Source of the DNA: Liriodendron chinense
Lineage: Eukaryota; Streptophyta; Magnoliopsida; Magnoliales; Magnoliaceae
NCBI GenBank assembly: GCA_003013855.2
Contig: PVNU02003892.1
Coordinates: 3,472,001-3,536,000, forward strand
Length of the DNA: 64,000 nucleotides
Reading direction: 5' to 3'
In this document: piece after piece, positions 23,705 to 35,337 of the stretch
Layout: each line of letters starts with the position of its first letter
Numbering within the stretch: position 1 is the first letter of the stretch
Program-made: the position numbers and the translations under genes
Notes under the pieces: model-generated
Databases searched by the model: none
Seen by the model: the letters and a program-made list of their open reading frames with translations, nothing else
Told to the model about the DNA's origin: nothing

Positions 23705-25123
23705 GGAATCGAATTAAGGAGCATCCACCACCCATGGTTGGACCATGAGACCATCAGGTCGCCAATCTGGATCACCTAAACTTGGGCCTCGCTTGTACCG
23801 ACTTGGAGGCATTATGATACTTTTCACAACCTGATGCATTGGGACGATAATTTATCTGGTCTTTTTGGTCTTATCCCCTTCATAACCTTAACCTCCTGAG
23901 TTTCTTTTTACAGGTTTGGAACCCAAGGGCAAACAAGGAGAGCTTTGCTCCCTCTGCTGTTGAAGTTCTTCGAATAATCGATGAAACATTGGATGCTTTC
24001 TTTCAGCTGCCCATACCGATGCACGCAGCCCTGCTTCCTGACCTGTTGACTGCACTTGATAGAAGCATGCAACAGTACATATCCAAGGCAAAATCTGGCT
24101 GTGGTATGCTGCAATACCCCAAAAAGATATTCCACCCATAATCTCAAACCATAAAATGTCGCTAATGAATTCTATACTGTGATTGATGTAGGAACACGAA
24201 GTACGTACATTCCTTCCATGCCTGCATTAACCAGATGCACGATCGGATCAAAGTTCCAAAGCGTGTGGAAGAAAAAAGAGAAATCACAAAATTCTCAGAA
24301 AAGGAAATCCCAGGTCGGGACACTGAATGGCGACGATTCATTTGGATTACCACAGCTTTGTGTCCGCATGAACACACTTCATCATGTCCGGACCGAGTTG
24401 GAGGGCTTGGAGAAACGTATGGTTACTTATCTGCGGAACACGGAATCTGGTCATGGGGACATTGCAAATGGGGTGGAAAACAAGTTTGAGCTTTCGATAC
24501 CTGCTTGTCAGGAAGGGATCCAACAGCTCTGCGAGGCAACGGCGTACAAGGTTGTATTCCACGATCTAAGCCATGTTTTATGGGATGGTTTGTATGTTGG
24601 AGAAGCAGTGTCTTCAAGGATCGAGCCCTTTCGGAAAGAGCTTGATGCGAATCTCGAGCTTGTATCATCCACTGTGCACGATAGGGTGCGTAACCGAGTG
24701 ATTACGGCCGTGATGAAAGCTTCCTTCGATGGGTTTTTGATGGTGCTTCTTGCTGGTGGTCCGTCCCGTACGTTCAGTCGCCAAGATTCTCAAATGATAG
24801 AGGAAGATTTTGCGATTCTCAAAGATCTGTTCGTGTGTAACGGAGATGGGTTGCCAGAGGAGTTGGTAGACAAGGGCGCTACGCAGGCGAGGAATGTTCT
24901 TCCCCTCTTCGGTGCCGATACCGAGAGCTTAATTGAACGGTTCAGACGCTTGATGTCAGAGGCTTATGGCCCATCTGCCAAATCTAAGTTTCCCTTACCT
25001 CCTACATCGGGCCATTGGAATCCGAATGAGCCGAACACAATCCTACGAGTCTTGTGTTATCGGAATGACGAAGCGGCTTCCAAGTTTCTTAAGAAGACCT
25101 ACAACTTGCCCAAGAAACTGTAA
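17683..25123 (+). CDS. DUF810 / MUN-domain protein (plant UNC-13-like, PATROL1 relative)
   Basis: Five exons join in frame: 17683-18159, 19639-20508, 20988-21443, 23914-24103 and 24192-25123 (stop TAA), giving 974 residues. The protein matches, from memory, the Arabidopsis At2g25800 subgroup over its whole length and at every exon junction, and is close to it in size. Visible landmarks are the N-terminal AAELPSPFGELG (25-36) and GKPLTFIP (61-68), a basic Ser/Lys-rich linker (about 99-127), the RWHPLAAGVAVATLH stretch (495-509), EDSVDSEDGGKAIIREMPP (550-568), and the conserved C-terminus ending KKTYNLPKKL. The family carries a MUN/MHD region. PATROL1, a distant member, moves a proton pump to the plasma membrane, so a role in vesicle tethering or exocytosis is inferred. 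The start is the first ATG of the exon; the next in-frame Met is residue 17. No frameshift or internal stop was found. Intron 2 uses a GC donor. Confidence 0.93.
18160..19638 (+). other. Intron 1 of the DUF810 gene
   Basis: Donor GTCAGC and acceptor GTAACAG. The intron is T-rich, with long poly-T runs at 18399-18416 and near 19332. It holds a direct repeat with period 55 (TTTCCAATTCATTGGCAATT at 18710 and 18765). The ORFs at 18178-18513 and 18823-19053 are intronic noise. Confidence 0.85.
20509..20987 (+). other. Intron 2 of the DUF810 gene, GC-AG type
   Basis: The donor reads CAG|GCAAGT and the acceptor AAGACAG|AGA. Joining CAG to AGA restores the conserved FAQRMEKADSS reading. The next GT, four bases downstream, would shift the frame. 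Apart from the C at +2, the donor matches the consensus closely, as is usual for GC donors. Confidence 0.85.
23051..23070. repeat. (TA)10 microsatellite, left flank of MITE
   Basis: An uninterrupted TA dinucleotide tract ends exactly where the MITE begins with GGAAAAAGGTAC. Confidence 0.95.
23071..23615. mobile_element. Foldback MITE inserted in a (TA)n tract
   Basis: The terminal inverted repeats are about 85 bp long. The left starts GGAAAAAGGTACTATG with GCTCGACCTCATGGGAA; the right ends CATAGTACCTTTTCCC-like and contains TTCCCATGAGATCGAGCTC. Inside them are GGGGCCCACTGTGATG on the left and CACAGTGGGCCCCAC on the right. TA repeats abut both ends, so the target duplication cannot be separated from the SSR. 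The behaviour resembles the rice Micron elements, which target TA microsatellites. Confidence 0.75.
23616..23701. repeat. (TA)n microsatellite, about 43 units
   Basis: A pure AT/TA tract of 86 bases lies to the right of the MITE. It should be highly length-variable. The ORF across it (poly Ile-Tyr on the minus strand) is an artefact. Confidence 0.95.
23703..23775 (-). mobile_element. Possible SINE head, minus strand
   Basis: Read on the minus strand, a B-box-like TTCGATTCCTGC is preceded by GCGACCTGATGGTCTCATGG, which has a tRNA-like A-box feel. No 3' tail is visible because the TA tract begins next to it. Weak call. Confidence 0.25.
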
Positions 25124-27180
25124 CATGTCAAAATAGTACATAGAAACTGCAAGAAATCTGTGCAAGAACCACGTTTGGTCTATATCTAAATATATTGCTA
25201 TGAGAAGGGAATTTTCTCTTGAGTTCTCGCCAACCCATGTCCCAGTGTAAAGCACCTGTAGAAGCCAGACCCATGTATTGTTCTGGGGCCTCTTTGCCTT
25301 CTCTATTTCGGCTCGCCATTGCTGCAGTTCTGATCAGCGTCACAGCGATGCTAACCTTGTTGCGTGATGGAGAGCATTGAAGCAGTTGGGCCTGGGATAT
25401 CTGACATCAGCGGGAGGTGGGTGAGAGTGTTCCTTGAAGGTATATCTCTTTCAACTCCACATTTAGAAGCATTCTTTGACTGGTTGATGATTTTGGGGTT
25501 GTCTTTCCTTTTCTTTCATTTTTCTTTCATTTTCTTTCATTTTTCTTTTCTTTTTTAATTTAATGTGGTATGTGTTTGGCTGATAGGGAGAGTGATATGG
25601 TGGAGAGGTAATAGGAAATTGGTTGTTGAATAATTTGATTTTTTATTTATATATATTCAATAGTAGTTGTCTTTGGTTGTGTTCTTCTGAAGTATTCAGG
25701 TACTTGTGTGGGTCATATACAGCACACAGTTTGTCAAGATGCCCTATTTTTCCTTCCAACATGTCATATTAAAAAATGTGGGAAGCATGGGTGGACCGCA
25801 CCTGGATTGTTGGCATTCCATTGATTTAAATGGCGTGGACCACCTGATGAGTGGTGGGCTGTTTTTTGTGACAAGTGAATTTCTCCTGATGCGACCTGCC
25901 ACCTGCATGGCTTGAGTGTTTTGCACATGTGACATGTTGGTGGGACAAATGATCATTTCTCTTCGTCCTATCATCAGGTAGTATCAATTATGTTGGAGGG
26001 TTGATTTCCATTTTTGGGTCCTTATTTGGTCTTCTTATTGGTTTGAGAGGGGTAGTATGAACTCCTGTGTACTTGGTTTATTGGATTTGAACTTGTTTTA
26101 GGAATCTATTTTAGAGCTGCTAGCTTATTAGTGAGTATGCGACTGAACGAGCAGTTTTGAACAGCCGGTTAGTGCAATGTCACAGTCCCGTGGGCCATTC
26201 ATTGTGGGACCCACCTTCTTGATCGATGTACATGTGTGAGTATGCTTGTGCCTTTTGGAAGGTCACACGAGACATTTGAATTCTTAATCCAAGGCTGCCC
26301 TGAGATATGGAGGCGTCTCCATTTTCTGTGCAACCTCCCTGCTGCCGTACCTGGCCGTGCATATATCGGTCCCAAGTTTGAAAACCATGCCAAATGGAGA
26401 ATCCCAGCCATTTGACAGTGTCTATGGTAAAATTAATGTGAGAGCTGATCACCTGCAGCAGGTTGCACGTTACAACCCATTTTTTTATGCCTTTAGGGAT
26501 ATATTTGTTCCACTTTTGCTGTGGAAAATATCATACAATCAGGTAAAATGCTTACAGAAGTGGATTGTTGGTTAACCTGGAGCCACTGGCCTCGAAACCA
26601 AATTACTTGAATGTTTTTCATCCATGCAGTGGGGAAAATGGGTCCAAGCATTCAAGGATTGTCTGATTGGTGCAATTTTTTGAACTGTGGCCCACCAGCC
26701 ACTGGATAGTGTTTGGGAGGTTGCATGGTCCACTGAATCATTTTGCCTGTGTTTTGCACTCTTTATTAAGCAGCACCGGCTCATCCATGGCTGGAGGATA
26801 TCATGAGATCACACTAATCAGAATATTTCAACCCTCTGATTTTGCGCATTATATCTAACACCCTGAACATTTTCTTATCAACTGTTCATCTGATGTCCGA
26901 CAATAGGATGGTTGGGATCAATTGATCAGTGTGATTATTGGTTCGTTGTCAATCCACCCTGGTGCTAATGATTTGGACGATCCAAACGGCCTTGCATGAC
27001 GGTCAATAATGCTCCAAACCATTGATGTAACAGGACTCAATGTAGATGACCTATGCACAAAAAGATCCGCAGACTGAAAGACCCAAGCTGTGCGGCTTTG
27101 GCTTTTGAATTGATTGAATGTAAGACGTTGCTATGTTGTTCTGGTAACTGTTTTACTTATAATGACAGTTGATTAGCTTA
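25124..27180. other. 3' flank of the DUF810 gene and intergenic DNA
   Basis: The first few hundred bases should include the 3' UTR. T-rich and TTTCATT-repeat sequence occurs at 25501-25556, and an AATAAT-like word at 25627 could serve polyadenylation, but no clear signal was fixed. MITE-like words (GGTGGACCGCACC near 25791, GTGGGACCCACC near 26203) occur without element ends. No second gene was recognised. Confidence 0.4.
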
Positions 27181-27184
27181 TTAG

Positions 27185-29150
27185 GGGGCATATGGCATCT
27201 CTACAAATAAGAGCTTATTGGCTTATTTCTAAAAAAAATAAGCTTTTAGACCGTTTGGTAAGCGTTTAATGAAGTGTTTATTTTTTTAGAAAGTGGCAAA
27301 TAAGCTTCAATTTAATAAGTTGGGGAGGGGTTACTTTTTGAAATGGAGCTTATTTGGCTTAAGCGGGTAGACATTTTGGACTAATTTTTGGACAAGTTTA
27401 CCCTTAAACTTTTCAAGTAATTCCTATCATATCCTCTTCTTTTCTCCTTACCATTTCTTCAAGAATAGCCCACATGATGAACAACCCATAGTGAAGGTGG
27501 GCCCCATATGATGAATGGCACATATCAAAGGTAGGCCTACATAATGCACGGTCACATCAAGGGTGAGCTTCACGTGATGGATGGCTTGCTTCAAAGTGTG
27601 GCCCCGCATGATTAACGATCCACATCAAGTAAGCCCTACCTGATGATGGTCCATATATAAGGTGAGACCCACACGATGGATGGTAGACATTGAATGTAGG
27701 ACCACATGATGGAAGATTTACATTAAAGGTGGGCCCACATGATGAATGACCCATATTGAAAGTTGAACCCCACATGATGGGCGGTCCATAGCAAAGGTGG
27801 ACCTACATGATGGATGGTGGACATCAGAGGTGGATCTACATGATGGTTGGTGGACATCAAAGGTGGGTCCCACATGATGGACTATCCGCATCAAGTGGGC
27901 TCCACATGATAGATGGTCCACAAGAAATATGGGACCCACATGATGGATGTTTTACATCAAAGGTAGGACCCACGTGATGGATGGTGGACATTGAATGTGA
28001 GACCACATGATGGAAGGATGGCATTAAAGGTGGGCCTACATGATGAATGACCCACATTAAAGGTTGGGCCACACATGATGGACGATCCACAGCCAAGGTG
28101 GGACCTACATGGTGGACATCAAAGGTGGATCCCACATGATGGACTATCCAAATCAAGTGGGCCCCACATGATAGTAGTCCACAACAAAGGCGGGACCCAC
28201 ATAATGGATGGTGGACATCAAAGATGGGCCTCTCATGATGAATGACTCATATTAAAGTGGCGCCCCACATCAAGATGGGCCCACGTAATGAAAGGTTCAC
28301 ATCAAAGTGGGCCCCTCATGATAGATGGCCCGCATTAAAGTGTGACCCGATATAATAGAAAATGCACATCAAGTGGGTCCCATTTGATGGACAGTCCACA
28401 TCAAAGGTGGGACCCATATGATGGACAATGATCATTGAAGGTAAGCCCACATGATGGTCAGTTGATATCAAAGATGGGCCCACATGATGAACGACACATA
28501 ATGAAGGTGGGGCCCCACACAATGAATGGTCCACATCCAGGTGGGCCCACATAATGGATGGAGTGTGCTTCACACAATGGATGACCCACATAAAAGTCTG
28601 GCCCCTCATAATGGACAATTCACATCAAGTGGGCCCCACCTAATGGATGGTCCACATCCAAGGTCTCTCGTGATGGATGACCAATATCCAAAGTGGGCCG
28701 TATGATGGATGATCCAAATAGAAGGTGCACCTCACATGATGAATGGTGGATATTAAAAGTGGGCCCCACATGATGGACAATCCACTTCAAAGGTAGGGCC
28801 CACACTATAGACACGTCAAATGTGAAGTCCAAGTAATGGGTGATGGGTAGTGGATATTGAGGGGCTCCACATAAAGAGCAATTAGGAATGATGTTGGCCC
28901 CACATGATGGATGGTCCACCAAAACAACTATTTGGATTGCTCTTATATTAAAGTTGTAATCTTTAAAAATGACGTCAACTACCCTTAAAAAAAACTCTTA
29001 TTTGAAAGTTTTACCAAACGTGCTTATTTTAAATAAGAGTTTTTTTTTTTTTAGAGATTTTACCAAATGAGCTTATTTAACATAGCTAGAACAAAAAGGA
29101 CTTATTGAAATAGCTCTTATTAAATTAGAATAGAGATGACAAACGAGCCC
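27185..29150. mobile_element. hAT-like foldback element carrying a tandem array
   Basis: The left arm starts GGGGCATATGGCATCTCTA and continues with AATAAGAGCTTATT, TTTGGTAAGCG and A/T homopolymers. The right arm, read inverted, starts GGGCTCGTTTGTCATCTCTA and has the same order of words (AATAAGAGCTATT, TTTGGTAAA). TTAG lies just outside both ends, which could be a short target duplication or part of the terminal repeat. No transposase is present. The interior is replaced by the array described separately. Confidence 0.5.
27465..28925. repeat. Degenerate minisatellite array, unit about 35-40 bp
   Basis: Roughly 38 units of the type GGTGGGCCCACATGATGGA-TGGTCCACATCAAA are arranged head to tail. 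Units vary by substitutions and small indels, for example ATGATGGATGG / ATGATGAATGAC / ATAATGGATGG. The unit's words resemble the arms of the common MITE family. The Cys/His-rich ORFs on the minus strand (27557-28922) are translations of the array, not genes. Confidence 0.85.
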
Positions 29151-29154
29151 TTAG

Positions 29155-32040
29155 TATTCTCCCAATCTAGAGGGTTTTGGTTCATGGCCCATCTACATTG
29201 GAGCCCACATATCACCTCTTTGACCAAGGAATCATGGCCCCACCTACTGTACAAGTACTCTTAACAATGGACAGATGCATGTCATAGCCATGCATCTTCA
29301 TGCTTGCTAAGATGAGCACAGTAACACAAGTCAATTTCATGTGTGTTTTAACTTCTCAAATTAACATGCTGAAGAGCAATTTCTTAGGGACTCCAACACA
29401 AAGTCATGTGAAACATGCTCTCATCATGACGATCTTTTCTTAGATGTACACCTTGCTGGCTTGAACTTTAAGGGCATGTTTGTTTCATCATTTACCCCGA
29501 TAATGTAAAAGAAAATTTATCATCCTTTATGTAAATATATGTATTAAGGAAATGTGTGGAGGAATCTGTGATCATTGCATTTTTTCATGACATTATTGGA
29601 AAAATCTTGAATCCAAACGATTACATCAAATCATGATTTGATGTTAATGTAAAAATGTTATCATTATAATTTTAGTTCTACTAAACCAAATATGGGAATC
29701 AACAGGCAGGTACATTTTGTATTTATTGTATATTTCCTTTATATTACCTTAGTAATTGGTGAAATAAGTCAAATGCAAATGTTGATAATTCAAAAAGAGT
29801 CCTTTTGACAACTATTTGATGCTTAAACAATGTTTTCAGCCAAACTCTAGTTTGAATTGTGTGTTTGAATGCTGTTTTGGAAACTCATTCATTGCTTAGC
29901 AAAATACATGTTAAAAAGCTGACTGGAAGAAAAAGCAGGCTGTAAAAATTGTTGGTTCTAATATATAGAGATATGGTAGAAAATCTAAAATATCAAATAA
30001 AAAATAATTAATGAAGAATTTGGAGAGTTGAAGCACGTTACAGTCGCTATCTTAAAGACAAATTTGCCATGTAGGAAGATGATCATTGATGCACTGGGTC
30101 CTAGCAAGTATGCCCTCAAGATATAACAATTCTCCTTCAAGATGAACTGACTTTAATCAGGTGCACTCACGAATCTCTGTCACACAAATCCAAGAATGCT
30201 CATACTGATTTGCCCAAACAAAAGTAGCAAAAGAGCCCAAAGGAAAACCAAAGAGGAGAGAATTTTTAAATGGATTTACAATGAAGAGAAGATGTCTTTA
30301 TAAAGGAAAAGTAGGTAGCCGTTGGAGCTCGAGATGCATATAAACGACGTAATAAATGTATGTCGGTGCATGCCAGCTCATTAATTATTAGGTAGGTGCA
30401 AAACGGCTCTGTCTTCATGTGCATGGGTAGGACAAAACATACGGAGAGAAAAACAAAAGTACCTATTAAAGATACATCGTGCCTCACCCACGGACCCCAC
30501 GCGCCTGCTTGCTAGATTGCTCTCATGACATATTCTTGTTTTCCAATACAAAGGATTAGTGGGGGGTTTTAATATAAATGCTTAGTTTTCTCAACTACTT
30601 TTCAACGTTAGACAAAATTGAAGCACCATTAAGGCAAGTGGTTAGCAAAGTCAAAAACTAATTTTTCTAGATTTTTCAAATCTTTCTTTTTAACCTTCTT
30701 TTAATCTAAAAAAAAAAAAATATCCTAAAAATCCACTTTGTGTGAGTGCATCTAAACAGGCCCGCTAAATCTCATAAACAAGAGGTTCATGATAAAACTC
30801 AGGTGCAAGGTGACCCAACAAGAAGAGTAAAGCTTATAGATTCAACTGATGAAGAATGAGTATCTCAGAAATTGCAACTCACCGACTGTTCCAAAGTGTC
30901 TAACCTTGTTTGTTTGGAAATGCATTCTATTTCTGTGGGACAAGGTGCTAAACAGTGGCTAGTGGATTATTTGGTATGGATCAATGGCTAAAATTTACAC
31001 TAATAATTGGTGCTTACCTAGAATCCTTCGTTGAACACATTCATTAACAATCTTTAGGGCTAAACATGAAGCTAATGCATCCATATTTTGAATCTTAACT
31101 TCCCCTACTTTTAAATCTTGACCGCCCATCTTGGAATTCAATCTTTAAAAACCTGGAATAGGAGCCACCAATATCGGATGTGGAGGCCCATCTTTTCCTA
31201 CATGACATCAAATATTTGAAAGGAGTGGAATAACAAGTTATTTTGAACAAGAAGTGATTTCAAGCGAAGGCATTATCTCTACCCAGCTCATCCGCCTAAT
31301 TAAGATTAGTGAGTTTTATAATCTATCCCCAAGCAAGTAGGCCTTCAATGAATGTAAAAGCACAAAGTATTTTTCAATGGAACCAACTTCTTTGTAGATA
31401 ACCTAAACTGAATGGATCAATAATAACGGCTAGTCATAACGGAGGAGCTAGGGTGACGATAAGCAATCATCTTGGCAAATGTGTTGGAGAGTTCTCAAAA
31501 GAAAATTATTCAATGCTTAGTTGTTTTGGCCTAATGTTCAGTTTCAGCATTAAAGATTGACCCGACACTACTTAAACATTTCACATTTGAAAATTGAAGG
31601 CAATCTCCAATTGACCAATCTTTATCTTTTACTTAGAGGTTGCCTTTAAAATTATTAAGTGGTACTTCAATTATAGGTGTAAAGTATTCAACATGTCCTG
31701 TTTGGCTTTAAGGTGTAATCTAACTACATGTAAACATTGTTTGTGTGTTAGATAACTAGTGTTATAGCCTATAATTGAGTATTCACGCACGGTGGAACTT
31801 AGAGTGGTAAATTCTTTAAAAATCATCAAATAACATATAAAGTTTTCATTTAAGATGGATCTTTGAGATAAACCCAACTTAATAAAAGCCAGTGGTTGAT
31901 CCTTACACTAAACCAATCATTTGGTGGGCCACGAAAGTCGGCCTACTAATTCAAATTCCCTTTTAGAACATCTTAAATTTTAGATATATGGCCCACGAAA
32001 CGGTAGTGAATGAGATGATTTATATTCATTGGGTGTGGCC
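29155..32040. other. AT-rich intergenic stretch, no gene recognised
   Basis: No coding sequence, RNA gene or clear transposon end could be supported. A poly-A run at 30707-30720 and several AT-rich patches occur. Short ORFs at 30266-30487 and 31671-31877 show no domain-like pattern. Confidence 0.4.
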
Positions 32041-32049
32041 CACCATCCC

Positions 32050-32530
32050 CATCTATTGAGCACATTATTGACTAGATGAATTATTCAGCTATGGGCCACT
32101 CAATCCACAATTAGAATAATCAGATCTAAACCTTTCAATCTATGACCATCAAAATGTATGATTAAGAAGGCAAACAATTCTAATTAAACCTATACCGGTT
32201 GGATAGACATGGCCCACATATACATCGATCTACAATGTCTATCTATTTATTGGTCATAGGCCACCCAATTGATGGTTAGAATTATTGAGTCTAAATCTTT
32301 CATCTGATGGCCATAAAAAGGTATGATCAAAATGAATTTTTTTTATTAAAACCATACATGATAGATAAACATAGCCCACATATATATCAATCTACAATGT
32401 TCATTTATTTATTGGCCGTGGGCAATTCAATCGACAATTATAATCATTAGATCCAAATCTTTAAATTGATGACCATAAAAAAGTATGTTAAAAAGGAAAA
32501 AAATCTGATTAAACTCTTAAGTGATGGACG
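32050..32530. repeat. Triplicated repeat, period about 162-165 bp
   Basis: Three consecutive copies share TGGGCCACTCAAT-CACAATTAGAAT, CTAAATCTTTCA, GACCATAAAAAGTATGAT and ATAGACATGGCCCACATATA words. Matching points fall at 32093, 32258 and 32420. The copies differ at many positions, so the array is old. Confidence 0.75.
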
Positions 32531-33105
32531 TCTCTCATTTAATTTTCTTTTTTAAACAATAAATGTTTCTTGTTTGTGGGTTTCTTAAACGTTGTACACA
32601 ATCATTTTGAGGGGTTTCTTCCATTCGACATATGAGGGGTTTCCAACCCTAGCTATAGAGAGAGAGAGGGAGCTTCGATCTAAACACTTACCAAAAGAGA
32701 AGATTTCTTCCTCTTCTTCTTTCATTTTGGTCCTTGCGAAGCTATTGGAAGATAATAAAAAACTCTTCTTACATTAGAACTTTTTAAAAATTAGAGTTTT
32801 TGGCTAAAATTCATTTACCTATAACATGAAACATGACATTTTTCCATATTTCAGACGATAGTTAAAAGCCATGATTGGATTACAGCCTATAATCTATTTA
32901 TGGGCAAATACACCAATTCAAACACCCAATGTAATTGGATTACTTGTAATCAGATTATCACTTTATGACTTTTTAGGCATCCAAGCGACCCCTTAGGGTG
33001 TGTTTAATAAGTAGGAAGCCACTAGACAAAGTAATTCATAATAATTATTTAATGAAAAATTTTCAATATATCATTAAGAAATGAATTTTAAGATATTTCA
33101 TTTAA

Positions 33106-33530
33106 GTTATACTCTTAATTTGTAAATAAAAATTTCAAATTCATCTCACATGATCACAATAATTTTTTTGCTTTAAAATTGTAAAACCAAGAAAGTATAA
33201 TAATTACAATGTTTTCTTTACAAATCAAACAGTATAAAACATAGTGTTAAAGCAAATATACTTCTTTTCCTCTCTTTTCTTACTATTTATCAAAAGAGTT
33301 ATACTCTTAATTTATAAATAAAAAATTTTAATTCATCTCACAGGGTCACATTAAATTTTTTGCTTTAAAATTGTAGAACTGAGAAAGTATAATAATTACA
33401 ATGTTTTCTTTACAAATCACTGAGAAAGTATAATAATTACAATGTTTTCTTTACAAATCAAATAATAAAAAATATAGTGTTAAAGCAAATGTACTTCTTT
33501 TCCTCTCTTTTCTTACTGCTTATAAAAAAA
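33106..33530. repeat. Tandem duplication, period 192 bp, with nested 41-bp duplication
   Basis: GTTATACTCTTAATT starts a unit at 33106 and again at 33298. Both units end in TACTTCTTTTCCTCTC near 33259 and 33491. In the second unit the 41-bp block beginning CTGAGAAAGTATAATAATTA occurs twice (33379 and 33420). The sequence is AT-rich and non-coding. Confidence 0.85.
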
Positions 33531-34479
33531 GGCTCTTAAAGAACAGGGCGTGAAGACATTATTAGAAAATGCCAATGAAATTCAGGAACGAAAATGGTGG
33601 TCTTATAGCCACATGTATAGCTCTTTATAGTTTATAAACAAAAGTACTATTAAAAAAAAAAAACACTTATAGCATTATGCGACAAGTAGTCATGTCGTTG
33701 CATGACCATACACATTGTATGTATGCACAATAATGTGAAATGATGTGTATCACACAACTCCACACACAACTCCGCAGATACAATGAAATAAGAAAAACCC
33801 ATCATCAAATAATAACATCAGAATAGCCCATATGTGCACAACATATCTAAACAAATCAACAGAAACTAACATGTTTTGTAATATTGTCTAAAAAAAAGTA
33901 CAAAAAGAGTTAGTTATCACATGAATCTTCATGGGCAAAGAATTAGTGATTTGGGAGACTTGCTTATAAAGTAGAAGGGGCCAGACTCATCAAGCTTGAC
34001 AACAAATCTCACATAATTGAATCCAAAGATTTCAACATCGTTGAAGTTAAAGATTTAAGATTCATTCTTTCTCTAAAAATCTGATTGCTGTGACTTTTGT
34101 GACTGGTGGGGCCATGAAGTGTATTTTGGGTATAATGTATAGTCCAGATTGACCAATTTGATTGTCCATTTAGATACATATTTGAGGATTTGATTCATGA
34201 AAGGGTGTGATGAGTAACATCACCGTCCACCTCAAGTGTGCAAAACCTTGAATCTATAAGAGAATAGGAAAATTTAAAATTTTAGTAATCAATAATAATG
34301 CTCAGGCTTTAGATTATATTACTTATATGGAAAATAAAACCCTAATTAGGATCCTAATTTGACTAAATTAAAATTTATCCGAAATAATAAAGTTGATTAA
34401 AAATAGAAAGTCTTAATGATGCTAAATGATTTCTGACATGATTAGAAGAAAACCCTAATAAAATTCTAGCAATCTGCCT

Positions 34480-34750
34480 TTATATTCAAATATTTGTGTA
34501 ATATTTGTTTTCTAATCCATTTCAGTTTGGGCCACAATTTTTAATTGTTCAATTTTAATACACTCCTAGTGCTTGAGTATCAATCATTGTGCACTAGTAG
34601 AGTATCAAATTTATTCATTTACTTCAATAACCATATCTATAACATAGGCTAGGCCATGTTCAAGGTTTGGGTTACTTCACAGACAATCTTGATTCACCAT
34701 CCCTTTGACATATCTAGAGGGGAAGATGAATTGCACAAAGCTCAATGGTC
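34480..34750. mobile_element. Diverged half-element, GTGCCTGAGTATCA family
   Basis: Words TTTGGGCCACAATTT, TAGTGCTTGAGTATCAA, TAGTAGAGTATCAA and TTGCACAAAGCTCA occur in the same order at 39475-39730. Only one arm of the family is present. The preceding 33531-34479 segment has no recognised feature. Confidence 0.45.
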
Positions 34751-34799
34751 AGGACGCAGGTTAGGTATTACCTTACTAGGACCTAGCTAGAGACGAATG

Positions 34800-35275
34800 G
34801 TCCTGGCAGGGGCTCTGTTGGGCAGACCTTGATGTATGTGTTTAATCCATGCTGTCCATCCATTTGTCAGATCATTTGAGGGCATGAGCTAAGAAAGGAG
34901 GTAGATCTAAGGCTCAAGTGGACCACACCACAAGAAAAAATGGGTATGGAACACCTGTTAAAACCTCTTGGGAGCCATAGACGTTTTGGCTCAAGTTGAT
35001 ATTTATGTTTTCTCTTCACCCAGGTATGATTGACCTTATGAGCAGGTTGGACAGCAAATAAACACTATGGTGGGCCTTGGGAAGGTTTCAACAATGGGCA
35101 TCATTGTCACCATTGCTTCCATTGGTGTGGCCCACTCAAGCCTTCAATCTTCCTCCTCGATCCTTTTTGGGCTCATGCCCTAAAATGATTTGCCAAAATG
35201 AAAGGACAAAGTAGATAAAACACATGCATCATAGTGGGCCCCACCTAGAGCCCATGCCAAGGCGGTCTATCTGTA
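34800..35275. mobile_element. MITE, GGGCCCAC family
   Basis: The left arm has GACCTTGATGTATGTGTTTA and GCTGTCCATCCATTTG. The right arm has AACACATGCATCATAGTGGG followed by CCCCACC near 35220-35249. The centre contains CACCATTGCTTCC and CACTATGGTGGGCC. Terminal GGATTGCG words are not clear. Confidence 0.6.
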
Positions 35276-35337
35276 GCTATGTCCTGGTGGGGGTAGTACC
35301 CAATCCACACCTTAGTGGCTATGGTTCCATAGAAATA

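Larger units (their letters stand above)
21444..23913 (+). other. Intron 3 of the DUF810 gene (2.47 kb)
   Basis: Donor GTATGA and acceptor TTTTTACAG. The intron contains a C13/A16 homopolymer junction near 22190-22220, a poly-A run near 22567 and a 545-bp MITE flanked by TA repeats. Without the MITE and SSR it would be about 1.8 kb. No coding content is seen in 21446-23050. Confidence 0.85.

Noticed and set aside
23538..23735. ORF with long Ile-Tyr alternation
   Set aside because: It is a translation of the TA microsatellite.
24347..24668. Several overlapping ORFs on both strands near 24.2-24.7 kb
   Set aside because: They are shadows of exon 5 of the DUF810 gene, whose own frame is conserved end to end.
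27557..28922. Four or five Cys/His-rich minus-strand ORFs, looking like metal-binding repeats
   Set aside because: They translate the degenerate minisatellite array. The Cys-Gly-Pro pattern is just the GGGCCCACATG word in one frame.
27465..28925. CRISPR-like array of regular repeats
   Set aside because: Units are degenerate, contiguous and without unique spacers, in plant-type DNA; it is a minisatellite.
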